From Plecoglossus altivelis (lineage: Eukaryota > Chordata > Actinopteri > Osmeriformes > Plecoglossidae), in assembly GCA_036571765.1 (NCBI GenBank), contig BROE01000007.1, positions 3,748,416-3,812,415 of the forward strand: a stretch of 64,000 nt of DNA. The letters are read 5' to 3'. The position numbers and the translations under genes are program-made. The notes under the pieces were generated by a model. It was not told the origin of the DNA and made no database searches. It was given only the letters and a program-made list of their open reading frames with translations. Shown piece after piece: positions 35,101 to 47,861 of the stretch. How positions within the stretch are numbered: position 1 is the stretch's first letter; each line of letters opens with the position of its first letter.

Positions 35101-38100
35101 GCTTCCATTCCGCAATGATCTGGAGATGGAATATCAAGACAAAATCCAAGTAATTTTAAACTGACCTAGTAGGTGAGAATTATGATATCTAGTTAGTGCT
35201 GTAGGCATCTCTGCTGTTAATCTACCTTATCAAAATTCCTCTGCTTTTTATCAAGGCTAGCTGACTGAGCGTTAGCCCTCTCCACGTCAGCCATGAGGTC
35301 TTCGACCTCTCCCTGCAGCCTCTGCTTGGTTTTCTCCAGGGATGAGCACTTGGCATTCGCAGCCTCGATTCCCTCCTCAGCATCCTGCAAGCGTTGGGCC
35401 AGCTTTTTTCTGCAGGGACAAGACTTTGAAAACCTTTGTCCAGCGTGGGGAATCGTTCTTAAATTGATTGCGGATGATAGTATTAAAATGTGAGTTTGTT
35501 CTTACTTGGCCTCCTCCAGTTCGTCTGTCCTCTGGATGGCGTCCGTCTCGTACTTGGTCCTCCACTGGGCCACCTCTCCGTTGGCCTTAGACATGCTTCT
35601 CTGCAGCTCTGCCTTGGCCTCCTGCTCCTCTTCAAACTGCTCCCTCAGCAGCTCACAGTCATGACGAGACGACTGCAGAGCGTGGGCCAAGGCACTCTTA
35701 GCCTGTCGGACAAAACACAACACACGTTACTCCGCGTAGTGCGAAGAGTGTCACCATAAGACGAAAGCGCACGTGAACACCTACAAACCTTAGCTTCCTC
35801 TTCAATCTGCCTCTTCAAGTCTTCAATTTGCTGAGTGAAGGCTAGCTTATTCTTTGACATTTGAGAGAGGAGCCCGTCTCTCTCCTCCAGGCGGCGGGAA
35901 AACTCACCTGGAAGGAAGCCATACCAAAGGAAACAGAGTTAGAATGTTCACGCTCTCGTGACCTATTAAAATCCCAGTTCCGGAAGCTGCCATACCGTTC
36001 TCAGTCTGCAGTCTGGCTCTATGAGAGTTCAGGTCGGTGATCTGACGAGAGTTCTCCTCATGCTTAGCTTTGAGTTCACTCAGCTGATCTTCCAGGCTCC
36101 GACACATCTTCTCGTAATTAGCCTGAAGGAACATGGGGTACGTTTCAGACCTGCATTTTCATATTTTATATTTCTGGTATTGTTAGCCTGAATTTTTTGT
36201 GTACCTTTGTTTTGGCCATTGTCTCCATGTTACTGGCCAGGTCGTCCACCTCCATCTTGTATTCACTCTTCTCTTTCTCCAGCTTCTGTTTGACTCGTTG
36301 AAGGTTGTCGATGTGCTCTCCCAGCTCCGCCATGCTGTCAGCGTGTTTCTTCCGCAGGGCAGCGGCGGTGGCCTCGTGGTGCAGGGTGGACTCTTCCAGG
36401 TCTCGTCTCAGTTTCTGCAACTCGGCCTCGCGCTTCTTGTTCACCTCGATCTGAGCAGCTGTGGCTCCTCCGGCCTCCTCCAGCCTCTCGCTGATCTCCT
36501 CCAGTTCCCTGGAGAGATCGGATCTCTGCTTCTCCACCTTGGCCCTGGCTGCACGCTCAGACTCAATCTCCTCCTCCAGCTCTTCTATACGGGCCTGTGG
36601 GGAACAAGTTAATAGAAGATTTATAATAACTTCATGACAAAAGACCCATCTCAGTAAACGGTTAAATTTTGGCGCACTACCTGGAGTTCCTTCATCTTCT
36701 TCTGAGCTTGTACGGATAAACTTTGTTCGTCCTCAATTTTAGCCATAAGTTGGCTGAATTCAAAGTCCTTCCTGCCATGAAAAATCATACTCATAGTTAA
36801 GCAATTCAGGTTGGTTACCTACAAACATAACCTAGAGTGTTCATGGTATACTGATGAACCGTGTAAAAAGATATACTTTTTAAGACGGTCCTGAAGTTGT
36901 TGCTTGTCGTTTTCAAGATCCATAATGGATTCCTGAGTCAGTTTCAGATCCCCTTCCATCTTCCTCTTCGCTCTCTCCAGATCCATACGCACCTTTCTCT
37001 CTTGTTCCAAAGAACCTTCCAGCTACGAAAAAAGAACTGGTATTTTATCACTCAACAGGCTCCAAAAACAATATTAAAGTACATAAATGATATGTATGTA
37101 CTTACGTCATCCACCTGCTGTTCCAGCTTGGTCTTGGCTTTGGTCAGAACGTTGACTTTGTCTTCTTCTGCCTGCAGATCGTCCAGCGTTTGCTGGTGCG
37201 CCTCTTGAAGGGCTTTCTTCTCCTTGGATAACTTCCCAATCGTATCGTCCAAAGTAGATATTTCCTCTGTCAGATTTTTTACCTTCCAGTGTCAGAAATA
37301 GTTTAAAAAAGTCAGAAATGCCTACTCTCTTTGACATGTAAATTCTTCTTTAAATGAAGAAAACTGACCTTGTTTTCCGTGGCGTGCTTCTCCTTCTCCA
37401 CCTTGGCCAGGGTTAGCTCCAGGTCATCGATGTCCCTCTTCAGCTCGGAGCACTCGTCTTCCAGCTTCCTCTTCTTGGCGGTCAGCTCAGCGTTCACCTC
37501 CTCCTCATCCTCCAGCCTCTCGCTCAGCTCCTTAGCCTTGGCCTCCAGCTGGATCTTGCTCTTTATCAGACCCTCGCATCGCTCCTCCGCATCGGCCAAG
37601 CTTTCGCTTTCCTGAGGGGGCATCTCGTTAGAAAGGCACACGCCTCTATTCTGTAGATGTCTTTACAGCATTTCACTAAGCTAGTCATATTTACTGCCCA
37701 CAAACATGGCAATGATCTTATTTAACTTCTCACTCACAGACTGAATTTGCAGGCGAAGGTCATTTTTCTCCTGGAGCAGAGAAACCATTTTGGCTTCCAT
37801 CTCCTTCCTCTTGGCTTCAGCTTTCACCAGGTCATCCTTACACTTGGCAAAATCCACCTTCATAGTGGCCATTTCCTTCTCTGTCTCGGCACTCCTCAAG
37901 AGTGGCTTGATCTTGTAGTACAGCTTCATCCATGGCCAGTGTTTCACATTCATGAAGCAGCGAATGTTGTGTTGGACAATGTAGATGGACTCTCTGTGTG
38001 ACGTGAAAACGGCCATTTAGTACTCCTTAGTTACTGACGCAAAGTTGGGAGGTGACACAAAGAAAGTTGGCACTTTGATGTGAATGTTTGGCAGAGCCCT

Positions 38101-41100
38101 TCTCTACATCATATTCCTCTACTCGTACCTCTCTGTTGTCAAGTCCTTATTGTTGATAACAAAATGTTCTGAAGTGGTAAATAATTAAAAGGTGAAAAAT
38201 GAACGTTAAAGTAACCTTCTTTCCATCATTTTCCTGTACTCGCTCCTCATGAGGTAGCCCCGACACACAGCCTGGGTGATAGTGATGAGGGAGGCCAGTT
38301 TCTCATCTCTCATCTCCTCCAGTAAACCCAGGAGCCCTGCTTTGAAGAACACCTGCAGAACACAAACTCTGGAAGTCAGTGGGCTTAAATCGGTTATGTT
38401 AGTCTTGTCAGCTCTGAAGTCAGTCATCATTATTCACAAATAAACTAGAAAGTTCTTAGAAGAAAGCCTCTCCTGAAATCAAAATATTGTCTTTTCTAAA
38501 TGAACCCACCTTGGTGTGGCCAAACTTGTACTGGGTGTGGTCCACATCAATAGACCCCAGGAGCTTCTCGGCAGCTTTCTTGTTGTCGATGAACTGGCCC
38601 TCAGGGATGACACTGGCATTCAGTACTTTGTACCTGCGACAGGAAGGAGAAGCAGATTACACTAACCGTTCTGTATGTGTATCTGGTTATCTTAAGGTTT
38701 CCTAAAGTACCTCTGCTTGAAGTCTCCATAAAGTATTCTACTGGGGAAGCCCTTCCTGCAGATCCTGATACCTTCCAGCACTCCGTTACACCTCAACTGG
38801 TGGATAACCAAATGGTTGTCCATGACTCCTGGGACAGAGTGTAGAGAAAGCAGCTTATAACAGCTGTGCTGCTACTGGTGCATGTGTGTAGACACTGTTT
38901 GTTCGCTTCCACAAACATACCTGGAGTTTTTGTCTCGTTGGGAATCAGGCACCTGACAAAATGAGGGTGAGTACTCTTCAGATTCGTCATCAACTTCCCC
39001 AGGTTCTCCTATTGACAACATGCAAGAAGCAGATCCTACCAGTGTCAGACACAATTTACTCGGTAATAACAAAGTAGCAATAGTGTTATGATCACAACAC
39101 CAACTGGTTGGCTGAATTACCCTGAAGAGAGCTGACACAGTTTGAAAGGAGGAGCCCTTTTTCTTAGTTGCTTTCTTCCCTCCACTCCCACTGCCTGCTC
39201 CACTGTTCTCTACAGGCCACAAACAGGGGCAACAGCTTAATAGCAAACCGCTAAAGTCGTTATTTTAAACATCCAACATCCTGTGAAGGTAGAAAAAGAT
39301 CTCTCTCACCATCATTGGAAGAGTAGCTGGAGTAAAGGAAGACCAGCAGTTTCAAGGCTGCCTTCTGGTACAGCTGAACCACGGTCTCGTTCAGAGGATC
39401 CTTGTTCTTGTCCAGCCAGCCTGTGATGGTGTAATCCACTGTCCCAGCGTAGTGCACCAGGGAGAAGTGGGCCTCAGCCTTGCCTTTGACCGGCTTGGGC
39501 TTCTGGAAGTTGTTGGATTTGCCCAGGTGCTGATCGTATAGCTTGTTCTTGAAGGTGGTGTCGGACGCCTTCGGGAACATGCACTCCTCTTCAAGGATGG
39601 AGAAGATGCCCATTGGCTGTTGAAGACCAAGGGGGATGAAATATTAGTATTAGAACTCATGAAGAATTCCTATCTTCCTGTGTAAATATCTCCCCAATTC
39701 ATTTACCTTCTCAATAAGCTCAATACAGGCTGCCAAGTCCATCCCAAAGTCGATGAACTCCCACTCAATCCCCTCCTTCTTGTACTCCTCTTGCTCCAGG
39801 ACAAACATGTGGTGGTTGAAGAACTGTTGCAGTTTCTCATTGGTGAAGTTGATGCACAGCTGCTCAAGACTGTTATACTGCACCGAAACATGTTCTCGTC
39901 ATTGAACGGCCCAACGTACCGACAAAGAAAACATGCTGCATTTTCGAAAACAATTACGACTCACGTCGAAGATCTCAAAACCAGCGATATCTAACACCCC
40001 GATGAAGAACTGTCTTGGCTGCTTGGTGTCCAACATCTGGTTGATACGGACCACCATCCAGAGAAACATCTTCTCATAGATGGACTTCGCCAGGGCACCA
40101 ATAGAATTATAAACCTGTCGATAGAAACATGCTCCTGATTTGGGTCATGAGTCCCCAGCAACTATCCTTAAACTACATGTATTGTCATGTCTGTTATGAT
40201 GTACATAGGGGTGTGAGAACTTGGTACCTGTTGAACAGTCTGTCCCTTTGTGACATATTCATTCCCCACCTTCACTCTGGGGTAGCAGAGTGCCTTAAGC
40301 AAATCTGCAGAGTTCAGCCCCATGAGATAAGCTGCTTTGTCAGCCACTGAGAAAAGAAAAACCATAGCATTCGGTTCAGTTTAGGACAGTAGAATTCAGC
40401 TGATCTCCTGTTAGTTCCACCAAAAGTGGATTAACGTTCTAGAGTGTGGATCCCAGCTTATTTTGGGTTTGTTTGTTTGTTTACCCTCTGTGCCGTCAGG
40501 CTCCGCCTGCTCCTCTCGCTGCTTCTGCTTGAACTTCATGTTCCCATGATGCATCACTGCACCTGTCAGCTTGTAGATGCCCAGTTTCTCCTCTGCAGTG
40601 AAGCCCAAGATGTCCACTGCACTCTGAGAGCACAACACAGATCATTATTCCACACAAAACTACAACAGTCCTTTAATAATACGGGCAGGGATTTGATCAT
40701 AATGCGATGTACACATTTAGAGGCTTACATCGGTGGCCATTAGCTCATCGCTGTCATTAATACTGGCCACAGTGATCTCCCCCTGGCTGATGAAGGGGAA
40801 GTCATAAGGGTTGGTGGTGATGAGGAGAGTCTCTGTTCATAAACAAAGAATTTCGGTTTTCTGACCATCTCTTGGGCTCTGGATTGCACTCATATGATGG
40901 ACGGAGCTAAATAAATTAAGGGTTTCCATGGTGATACCTATGAGCTCAGGCTTCTTGTTGGACATGATCTGGTAGAAGATGTGATAGCTCCTCTCAGCTG
41001 ACAGTTGGAAAGTCACCCTGGATTTTTCTAGCAGATCTATGGTCATAGACAGATGAACGCACATCATGTGTACAGGGAAACTAGAAAGAACATGATTCGC

Positions 41101-42827
41101 TTTACTGTGGCAGAACTCACAAGTTTCAATGTCAGCAGAAGACAGTTTTCCTGTGGTTCCAAAGTGGATTCGGATGAATTTGCCCTAAAGAAAGAAAAGA
41201 TTTTCTCATCTTTAAATCATTTGACAGTCAGTCAAAGGGTTGTGTGGGTGACTGTATGTCCATATTAGTTACTCACGAAGCGGGAGGAGTTGTCATTCCG
41301 AACAGTCTTGGCATTGCCAAAGGCCTCCAACAGAGGGTTGGCAGAGATGATCTGGTCCTCCAGCGTCCCCTTGTGGACACGATCGCAACTTCAGTCAGTG
41401 TTTCTTGTTAGACCATTTTGACAGTCAGTTAGTCTGTCAGATACAATTAGTCAGTTAATCAATCAGTCAGTTTATCAGTCAGTGAATCAGTCAGCCAATC
41501 AGTTACCAGTGCAGTTAAACTGAGGGTTTTAGTGATACTTCATTCAAAGTGTGACACACACTTTACTTGTAACAAGCTTACTTTTATTTTGCCAGAGGAG
41601 GCAACATCTTTTTTCTTGTCCCCAGACACCGCGATTGTCGCAAAGTACTGAATGACACGCTTGGTGTTGACAGTCTTTCCTGCACCAGATTCTCCACTGA
41701 GACACAATTAAAGCATTTGCAATTTGTTTTCTAGATATAGAGTGTAAAAGGATACCTGTTTATCCATTAATTGCTGTACTTACGTGATCAGGATAGACTG
41801 ATTTTCTCGATCTGTTTTAGAAAAAAACATCCTATTTGTAATATATATTTCTATTTCATGATCATATGTTGATGTCTGAATTAGTTAGAAAATGTTTGTT
41901 TTTTACCAGTGAGCATGAACTGATAGGCATTGTCAGAGATGGAGAAGATGTGGGGCGGAGCCTCCATACGTTTCTTCCCCCTATAGGCCACCACAACTTC
42001 CTGGTTGTACACCGGAAGCCACTTGTAGGGATTTACGGTCACACAGAACAGCCCGGAATATGTCTGCAACCACAACTCACATTTGTCACCAATTACAAAT
42101 TCACTGAAGTCATTTTTTTTCAAGGACAGCAAGCAACTCACTGTACCTCATGTAAGTCCAGGTTTTTAAAGAAGTTTCCAGTGTATTTCCAGCAACCAAT
42201 TTCAACTTCGGATGACCTTGTACTCACATAGATCATCCAGGCTGCGTAGCGCTCTTTGAGGTTGTACAGCACAGACGCCTCGTTGAGGTGGGTCATCATG
42301 GCCATGTCCTCAATCTTGTCAAACTTTGGAGGGTTCATGGGGAAGACTTGGTCCTCCTTCACTGTCAATGTCTGCATTTGAGGAGGGAGACACATTTCAG
42401 AAGACATGGGTCAGAAGCATTAACTAGTCACATTGACCGTGAATAAAAATGCTATTGTACTTGATAAAAACAGCTATTCTTATGAACTACAACATAATTG
42501 AACAAAGCCAGCCAGCTGGCATGCCTCCATTCACTTTGAACAGTTGTTGAATTACATTGATAGGAAAATACCACTTGATTGAAAAAGCAAATCGCGGGAT
42601 TAAGTCCAACTAAAGCTACTCACGTGTCCCGCCTCAGTCTGGACGGTTGCTTTGCCTCCCTCTTTGCCTTGGAGGGTCCCTTTGACGTACAGCTCCTTTG
42701 GCTCAGCCACGAACACGGCCGTCTTTCCATCAAAGGGCCGGTTCTGGGCCTCCACCCTCTCCCGTTCGGACTTCCGCAGGTACGGGGCGGCCTCCCCGAA
42801 CACGGACATCTCAGCGTCAGAGCTCAT
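32162..42827 (-). CDS. myh: Sarcomeric (skeletal-type) myosin heavy chain, gene B, complete
   Basis: Tandem paralogue of the myosin gene at 18473-30209, same strand, with the same 39-exon plan: 42827-42624, 42371-42228, 42063-41907, 41811-41784, 41696-41582, 41369-41277, 41184-41121, 41036-40938, 40832-40729, 40623-40485, 40346-40228, 40114-39965, 39877-39707, 39616-39310, 39209-39121, 39008-38921, 38828-38711, 38633-38510, 38352-38216, 37993-37738, 37611-37369, 37282-37106, 37022-36877, 36771-36681, 36594-36205, 36122-35996, 35907-35789, 35702-35506, 35409-35226, 35119-34954, 34857-34733, 34649-34341, 33982-33779, 33439-33314, 33229-33059, 32860-32756, 32666-32571, 32396-32265, 32179-32162. 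Total 5832 nt, 1943 residues. Exon lengths match gene A except four: loop 1 (115 vs 118), loop 2 (89 vs 65, so eight residues longer, with a Gly/Ser-rich GAGSGSGGKK stretch), and the two last exons (132 vs 135; 18 vs 15). It starts MSSDAEMSVFGEAAPYL and ends KSRDTGKPGESE. Motor motifs are intact. Many exons and some introns are almost identical to gene A, while others have clearly diverged. Confidence 0.97.
34230..34290 (-). mobile_element. SINE tRNA-like remnant in a myosin gene B intron
   Basis: GATGGGGATTTAAACTCAGG followed by GCCACTTAGC resembles the tRNA-like end (B box plus acceptor side) of fish short elements in reverse orientation. It lies in the intron between 33982 and 34341. Gene A shows no equivalent. 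Confidence 0.4.
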
Positions 42828-43131
42828 CGTTGGCAACACACGCTTGAAGGTGGCCAGAGGTCAGAGGTCAGAAGTCGCGTCGAGGTCGTTCAAACAATAC
42901 TCCTAAACACACACCTTAAAAACAAAAGGTAAGGACCAAGGGAAGACTTACAAAATACTCGCCTCTCAATTGGATTTCAGAAACAGTCGATTGACTGTTT
43001 GAAGTGTTGGGATGTACCTGTGAGAATACAACACCTTTTTAAAGTCTTCATTGCGTTCCGCACAACCGGAATGCAATCATGAATAGGAAAGTGAGACACA
43101 AACACAACCCAGCACCGCGCCGTTCACTCAC

Positions 43132-43168
43132 CAGCAGGAGGGATGCGCTCCCTGACGGCAGGGCCAGT
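43132..43168 (-). other. Putative non-coding exon 1 of myosin gene B
   Basis: The segment between the expected start site (about 30 nt below the TATA box) and a strong donor, CTG|GTGAGT, at 43131. Vertebrate skeletal myosin heavy chain genes typically begin with non-coding exons ahead of the ATG exon. The 5' end is estimated from TATA spacing only. A second untranslated exon may lie between here and 42827; I could not fix it. Confidence 0.5.
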
Positions 43169-43193
43169 TGGAAGATGTGGGTGGAGTGGACCT

Positions 43194-43250
43194 CTTTTAT
43201 AGGCCTCCCCCTGACTCTGCCTAAGAACAGAACCAGTCACCTATATTTGG
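43194..43250 (-). promoter_or_regulatory. Core promoter of myosin gene B: TATA box and CArG-like element
   Basis: On the minus strand TATAAAAG lies at 43201-43194 in the context GGCCTATAAAAGAGG. About 40 nt upstream, 43241-43250 reads CTATATTTGG on the plus strand, one mismatch from the SRF site CC(A/T)6GG. Transcription would start about 30 nt past the TATA box, near 43165. A GTGAGT donor follows at 43131, as expected for a short non-coding first exon of a sarcomeric myosin gene. Confidence 0.72.
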
Positions 43251-44814
43251 GTCAAAGCTGCTTGTGAATGTGGGTGGAGTGAGGAGGTGTTGGGATCGGC
43301 ATGTGGCATTAGTGGAAGTCTCAGGCAGGGAACAACTGCAGCTCAAGGAGAGAAGCAGAGCACCTCGAGGCGAGGAGGGTAACCTCTGCTCCGTTGACCT
43401 CTCGGACGCTCGCTCACACTGCAGGGGCACACAGCCAACAGTGCTTCTCAAACTATTCCGTCTCAAGAGCCCTTTTGTACACAAGAAAAATGTGAAAATG
43501 ACAAAAAATGCCTTCACTCCACACCTTCTTCCCCACCTCTTATATTGATGATATTCTTGCCTCCTGAACACCTTCCCTCCTCCTCACATATTCCTGTTAT
43601 TGCTTGCTGTCCCCACCTTGCTCCGCCCAGGGTGGCCTCACAGGTGGAAAACATCTGACATGGAGCATGAGGGCCACACCGTTCCAAAACACGTCACATC
43701 CATCACCCATGGCTTCTGTGATTATTCTGTGATCTTTTACCGTACAAGATTACATGTTACTTGTTTACCCAGTAACACCAGTTACATGTTGTGTAGATAT
43801 CTACAACAGTTGTTCTTCATATGTATCCTTATCAGTTGTGAAAGTTAGAAATGTAATTGATCTAATAGGACTTTAGGCTTTTTTAGTCATTCATTCGGTA
43901 TCTCCTAATGGACGAATCATTTGCGGTCACATCTTGAAACTGTAGACGTCGTTAATCTTTTTTTCTAACAAGGCTGAAATTGACAAATGTCAGCCAGAGC
44001 TTCAGAAGCTTAATGGACTAACACAACTCCTAATGCACCTGTGGATCTTGTGATGGAGTTGTGATGGCACTTCTAAATAAAAGCATAGCTGGCTCCCCCA
44101 TCAATAGGCATTCCCTGAGGCACGGGCTCTGGAGATTAGAGGGCTACAGAGCTCAGGGGCGTGGCAGATGGCGGCTTCACAGAGGGATACCAGAGCCAGC
44201 ATCTTCCCAATGCGCCAGGAAGGACACTTGTAAGCAGCGCAGAAAACGTAAAGGACGTTCTTTTTTTCCCTTTTTTTACAGTTTTCTGCAGCCTTTTCTA
44301 CAATTTACCTGGGTTCGTTTATGCAGATACATTTCTCTTTCAATGGCCCTTTCCCCTTCAATGGCCCTTTCAAGTATGTCATCAGGCTCCATTGATAAAC
44401 AAAATCGTTGAAAGAGTCTTTTGTTTCTGGTAGTTATTCCTCAGATGAATGGATTTCTATTGGTTGGTGTCTTTCATCAATTCTGTCACACCGCGCTCCA
44501 TCAACCACAGAAGCCAGTAGTTTTTTTTGTTTTTTTAACGCCACAGTTCTCTGCCAGTGTCTCTTGTAGGACGGGGGAGGGGTGGTAGAAATGTTCAGAG
44601 ACTGGTAAGTGACGAGATCAATCTTAAAACAAGTATGCAGTGACCCCACGGCTCATGTCACCCCCAAGGTGACAGAGACTGATGAGGCTTAACTGAGGGG
44701 CCGGAAGGTGGAGTCATGAAGATCACCGCTGAAACTGACAGGCAGATCACACTCAGATGTCACTCTGGGGAAGACAAACTGAGGGACCATGGAACACTGT
44801 ACCTGCTTCTAGCT

Positions 44815-44817
<3 letters not shown>

Positions 44818-44856
<39 letters not shown>

Positions 44857-44878
44857 TAAGAGAGAGAGACAGAGAGAA

Positions 44879-44940
<62 letters not shown>
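44818..44940. repeat. (GT)n microsatellite pair
   Basis: GT runs at 44818-44848 and 44881-44940 separated by a GA-rich spacer, in the myosin-adprm intergenic region. Confidence 0.97.
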
Positions 44941-44942
<2 letters not shown>

Positions 44943-45825
44943 TTGAAAGAGAGAGAAATAGGCAAATCCGGTTTGTAGTCAAATAAATTAAAAAGCTAAA
45001 GCGACAGATGGTAAAATCTCATGGCTTATGAGTTAATGTCACATCAAGATCAAGTTGACTAAATAAAGTGCTGCTAAGCAGGGTGATGTAATCCATTATC
45101 TGGCTCTTAGTGGTATTTGACAACAGTAAACAAACACTGGTGTAAATATTGCATTAACCTATTGGTATTCTTTAAGTCCAAGATCCACCAATGCCCCCAA
45201 AAGGGCACGAGGTCAAGGATGACAAGGATGGGACTTCTATGGACAACACTTGAAATTGATTGTATTGATTTATTTTAGGTGAACACTAAAGGTAAGCTAT
45301 GTTACTTAAGCTGTATCTGGCGTCCGTCTGCGCATGTCCGTGTAATTTACTTTAATTGACGTATTACACGGAATGTGGAGTGTGAATTCACTAATCAAAA
45401 ATGTGTACGTTGAAAAGCCATCTCGAGCCATCGGTTCGATAATGCGTGACACTCCGAAGAGTTTGGTTGTAAAGCAGCACAGCAAACTATGGAGCCACCC
45501 GTCATGCAACCATGACGATGGCATAGGATTCTGCGCAGTGCGCCGGTAGGACGTTCGTGAATACACTTACAGTGGTGAACATGTAACATTCGCGGTGGTT
45601 GACAATTGTAGACTGTAACAAAGTATCCAGCCCTATCTGGCAGAAACGTGAACAAATCTGAAAACCAACTCATTGTTACTTAAGAAAGGCAAATAGATCA
45701 CCTGCGGTCTGGCAGGGATCCCTAAAGTTCGGACATTGACTGGTTACTTGGCTGGCTACTGTCGTAAAGTCAACTTTACCAAGTGGATTCAAAGCAGGAT
45801 TTTGTCTAATGAACATACGATTGTG

Positions 45826-47254
45826 ATGGAAGGATGTTCGCAACCATTGTTCACATTTGGCGTTATTGCTGACATTCAATACGCCGATATTGACGACGGA
45901 CTCAATTTCAAACGTACGCGGAAACGATATTATAAGAGCAGCCTTCGGCTTCTTCGCAATGCCCTAGAGAGCTGGGAAACGGCACCTGTCAAACCCCGAT
46001 TCATTCTTCAGCTCGGAGATATTATCGATGGCTTCAACAAGAAGTACGACGCGTCGACTCGAGCGTTGGAAACGGTCATGAAAGAGTTCGACTCGTGTCC
46101 AGTGAGTGTTCATCACGTTTGGGGAAACCACGAGTTTTATAATTTCAGCAGAGAGACTCTCTTGCGTTCCACCCTGAACAGTATGACGTCTTCCGACAGG
46201 GGAAGTCGGCCCCCAACCAATGACATTTACGCCTACCACTTCAGTCCAGTACCCGGCTTCCGGTTTGTCCTTCTCGATGCCTATGACGTGAGCCTTCTAG
46301 GGAGAGAGGAGTCAAGTCCACAATATCACCAGGCAATGACACTTCTTAAAGACCACAACAGTAATGATGACCTTAACCATCCTCCAGGTAAAGTTATCAG
46401 CTTGTAAGGGTGAACAACTCTTACTATTGTTTTGACCAGACTGCATGGGGCTATTCTCATGCCTTACATAAGACTAAACTGTGTTTCTACCTTCATCTTG
46501 TCAGCCTCCTATGGTCTCGTGCAGAGGTTTGTGAAGTTTAACGGGGGATTCAGTAAGGAGCAGCTTGATTGGTTGCAAGAAGTTCTGACACAAGCTGACG
46601 AGGCCCAAGAGAGGGTTACCGTCCTTAGTAAGTGACATCAAGGTTCCTTCTGTACAGTCACATGTGAATGAAATATCTCCACTAACCAGCATGCTAACAA
46701 ACTGAAGATCCTGTGCTTCATATGGTCCCAAAAAACATGACATCTGGCATGTCTTGAACGTGCGTATCTTGGAGAGATAGAAGTGTATAGCACACAGCCT
46801 GTTGGAGGAGCAGGATGAAGACTCGAGATCCAGCCCATCTGATAGGCTGATGCTAATACTCAATGTCTTATGTATTCACTCATTTGGTCTCAGTACTCAG
46901 AACATGCATCAGCAGATCACGTGACCCTGATCTGACCTATTACCTGTTGCTCTCTTCCCAGGCCACCTCCCTGTGCACCCTGATTCTACCGACCCAATCT
47001 GCCTGGCCTGGAACTACGACCAACTGCTGTCCGTTCTGCGTTCTCACAGGAGCGTGGTCTGCTTTATGGCAGGACATGACCACGAAGGTGGTTACCATAG
47101 AGACTCCCAGTCAGGCGTGCATTACCTCACTCTAGAGGGGGTCATCGAGACCCCTCCGGACGGAAATGCTTTCGGAACGATCTCGGTTTATCCAGATAAA
47201 ATGATCCTGAAGGGATGTGGGAGGATTTCTGATAGAGAACTACTGTTCCCATGA
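45826..47254 (+). CDS. adprm: ADPRM, Mn2+-dependent ADP-ribose/CDP-alcohol diphosphatase, complete
   Basis: Three exons: 45826-46387, 46505-46627 and 46962-47254, 978 nt in all, 325 residues. Donors GTAAAG and GTAAGT and acceptors TTGTCAG and TTCCCAG keep the frame. The product is a calcineurin-like metallophosphoesterase that hydrolyses ADP-ribose and CDP-alcohols, probably in the cytosol. Metal-binding motifs are in order: FGVIADIQ (D16, with Gln where most relatives have His, a trait of this family), LQLGDIIDG (62-69), WGNHEFYNFSR (99-109), then in exon 3 AGHDHEGGY. VQFNGGF-type sequence (VKFNGGFSKEQLDWL) and EGVIET also match human ADPRM as I remember it. The ATG at 45826 is the only in-frame ATG ahead of the conserved core, although the frame is open further upstream. 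The protein is slightly shorter than the human one (about 342). It is transcribed divergently from the myosin pair and ends about 600 nt before the map2k4 ATG. Confidence 0.95.
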
Positions 47255-47448
47255 TGCATTGAAAGAATGACTTGTGTAAGTTAGCATATGCTTCATACCA
47301 AAAGAAGACATTACATGTGCCTTATATACCTCAAAGAATACATGGCACTGCTGTGTATGCTGTGCAGACAGTCAAATAACATTTGGCTGTAAAATCAATA
47401 ATAAATCACTTAAAGTTTGAAGTATGAATTAAATGAAATTTTAAAATC

Positions 47449-47610
47449 AATAAATGCGATGATTATTAGAATTTGTTTAGCAATCTGCTGAGAATGATTC
47501 ATTAAGAAGGCATGATGTATGAATGAACGTTGCACTGTATGTTATATGGACTCTCCATTAAATATTTATCGATGAATTAATTAATTTATGAGCTAATTAA
47601 CTTCAATAAA
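47449..47610 (+). terminator. adprm: Candidate polyadenylation signals of adprm
   Basis: AATAAA at 47449-47454 and again at 47605-47610, roughly 200 and 350 nt after the adprm stop codon, in AT-rich sequence. Either gives a normal short 3' untranslated region and leaves about 250-400 nt for the map2k4 promoter and 5' untranslated region. Confidence 0.55.
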
Positions 47611-47861
47611 CATTGACATTTGACTCGAATGTATGTGTTATCATTGACTACTTGCAGCCATAAAATGAGGTTGTCCCATTCTCTGTCCCCTCCCCGGTTC
47701 CAACCATAGATAGATGACTTTCTTCCGTGACTCGGGGCGTTCATAGACGTGGCTGTGTGGTGCAACTGCGTCGTGCTGGCGCAGTGTCCCGTTTGGAGAG
47801 AGAGAGGGCGAAGTTTGCTCTCTGCATTGCAGCCTGAGCGCTGCCGGACTCCAACACAACA

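Larger units (their letters stand above)
42828..45825. other. Divergent intergenic region between myosin gene B and adprm
   Basis: Holds the 5' untranslated exons and promoter of myosin gene B (to about 43.25 kb) and presumably the adprm promoter just left of 45826. In between I see a T-rich segment and GT repeats (44818-44848, 44881-44940). SCO1, which I recall lying between the myosins and ADPRM in mammals, is not present here. Confidence 0.55.
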
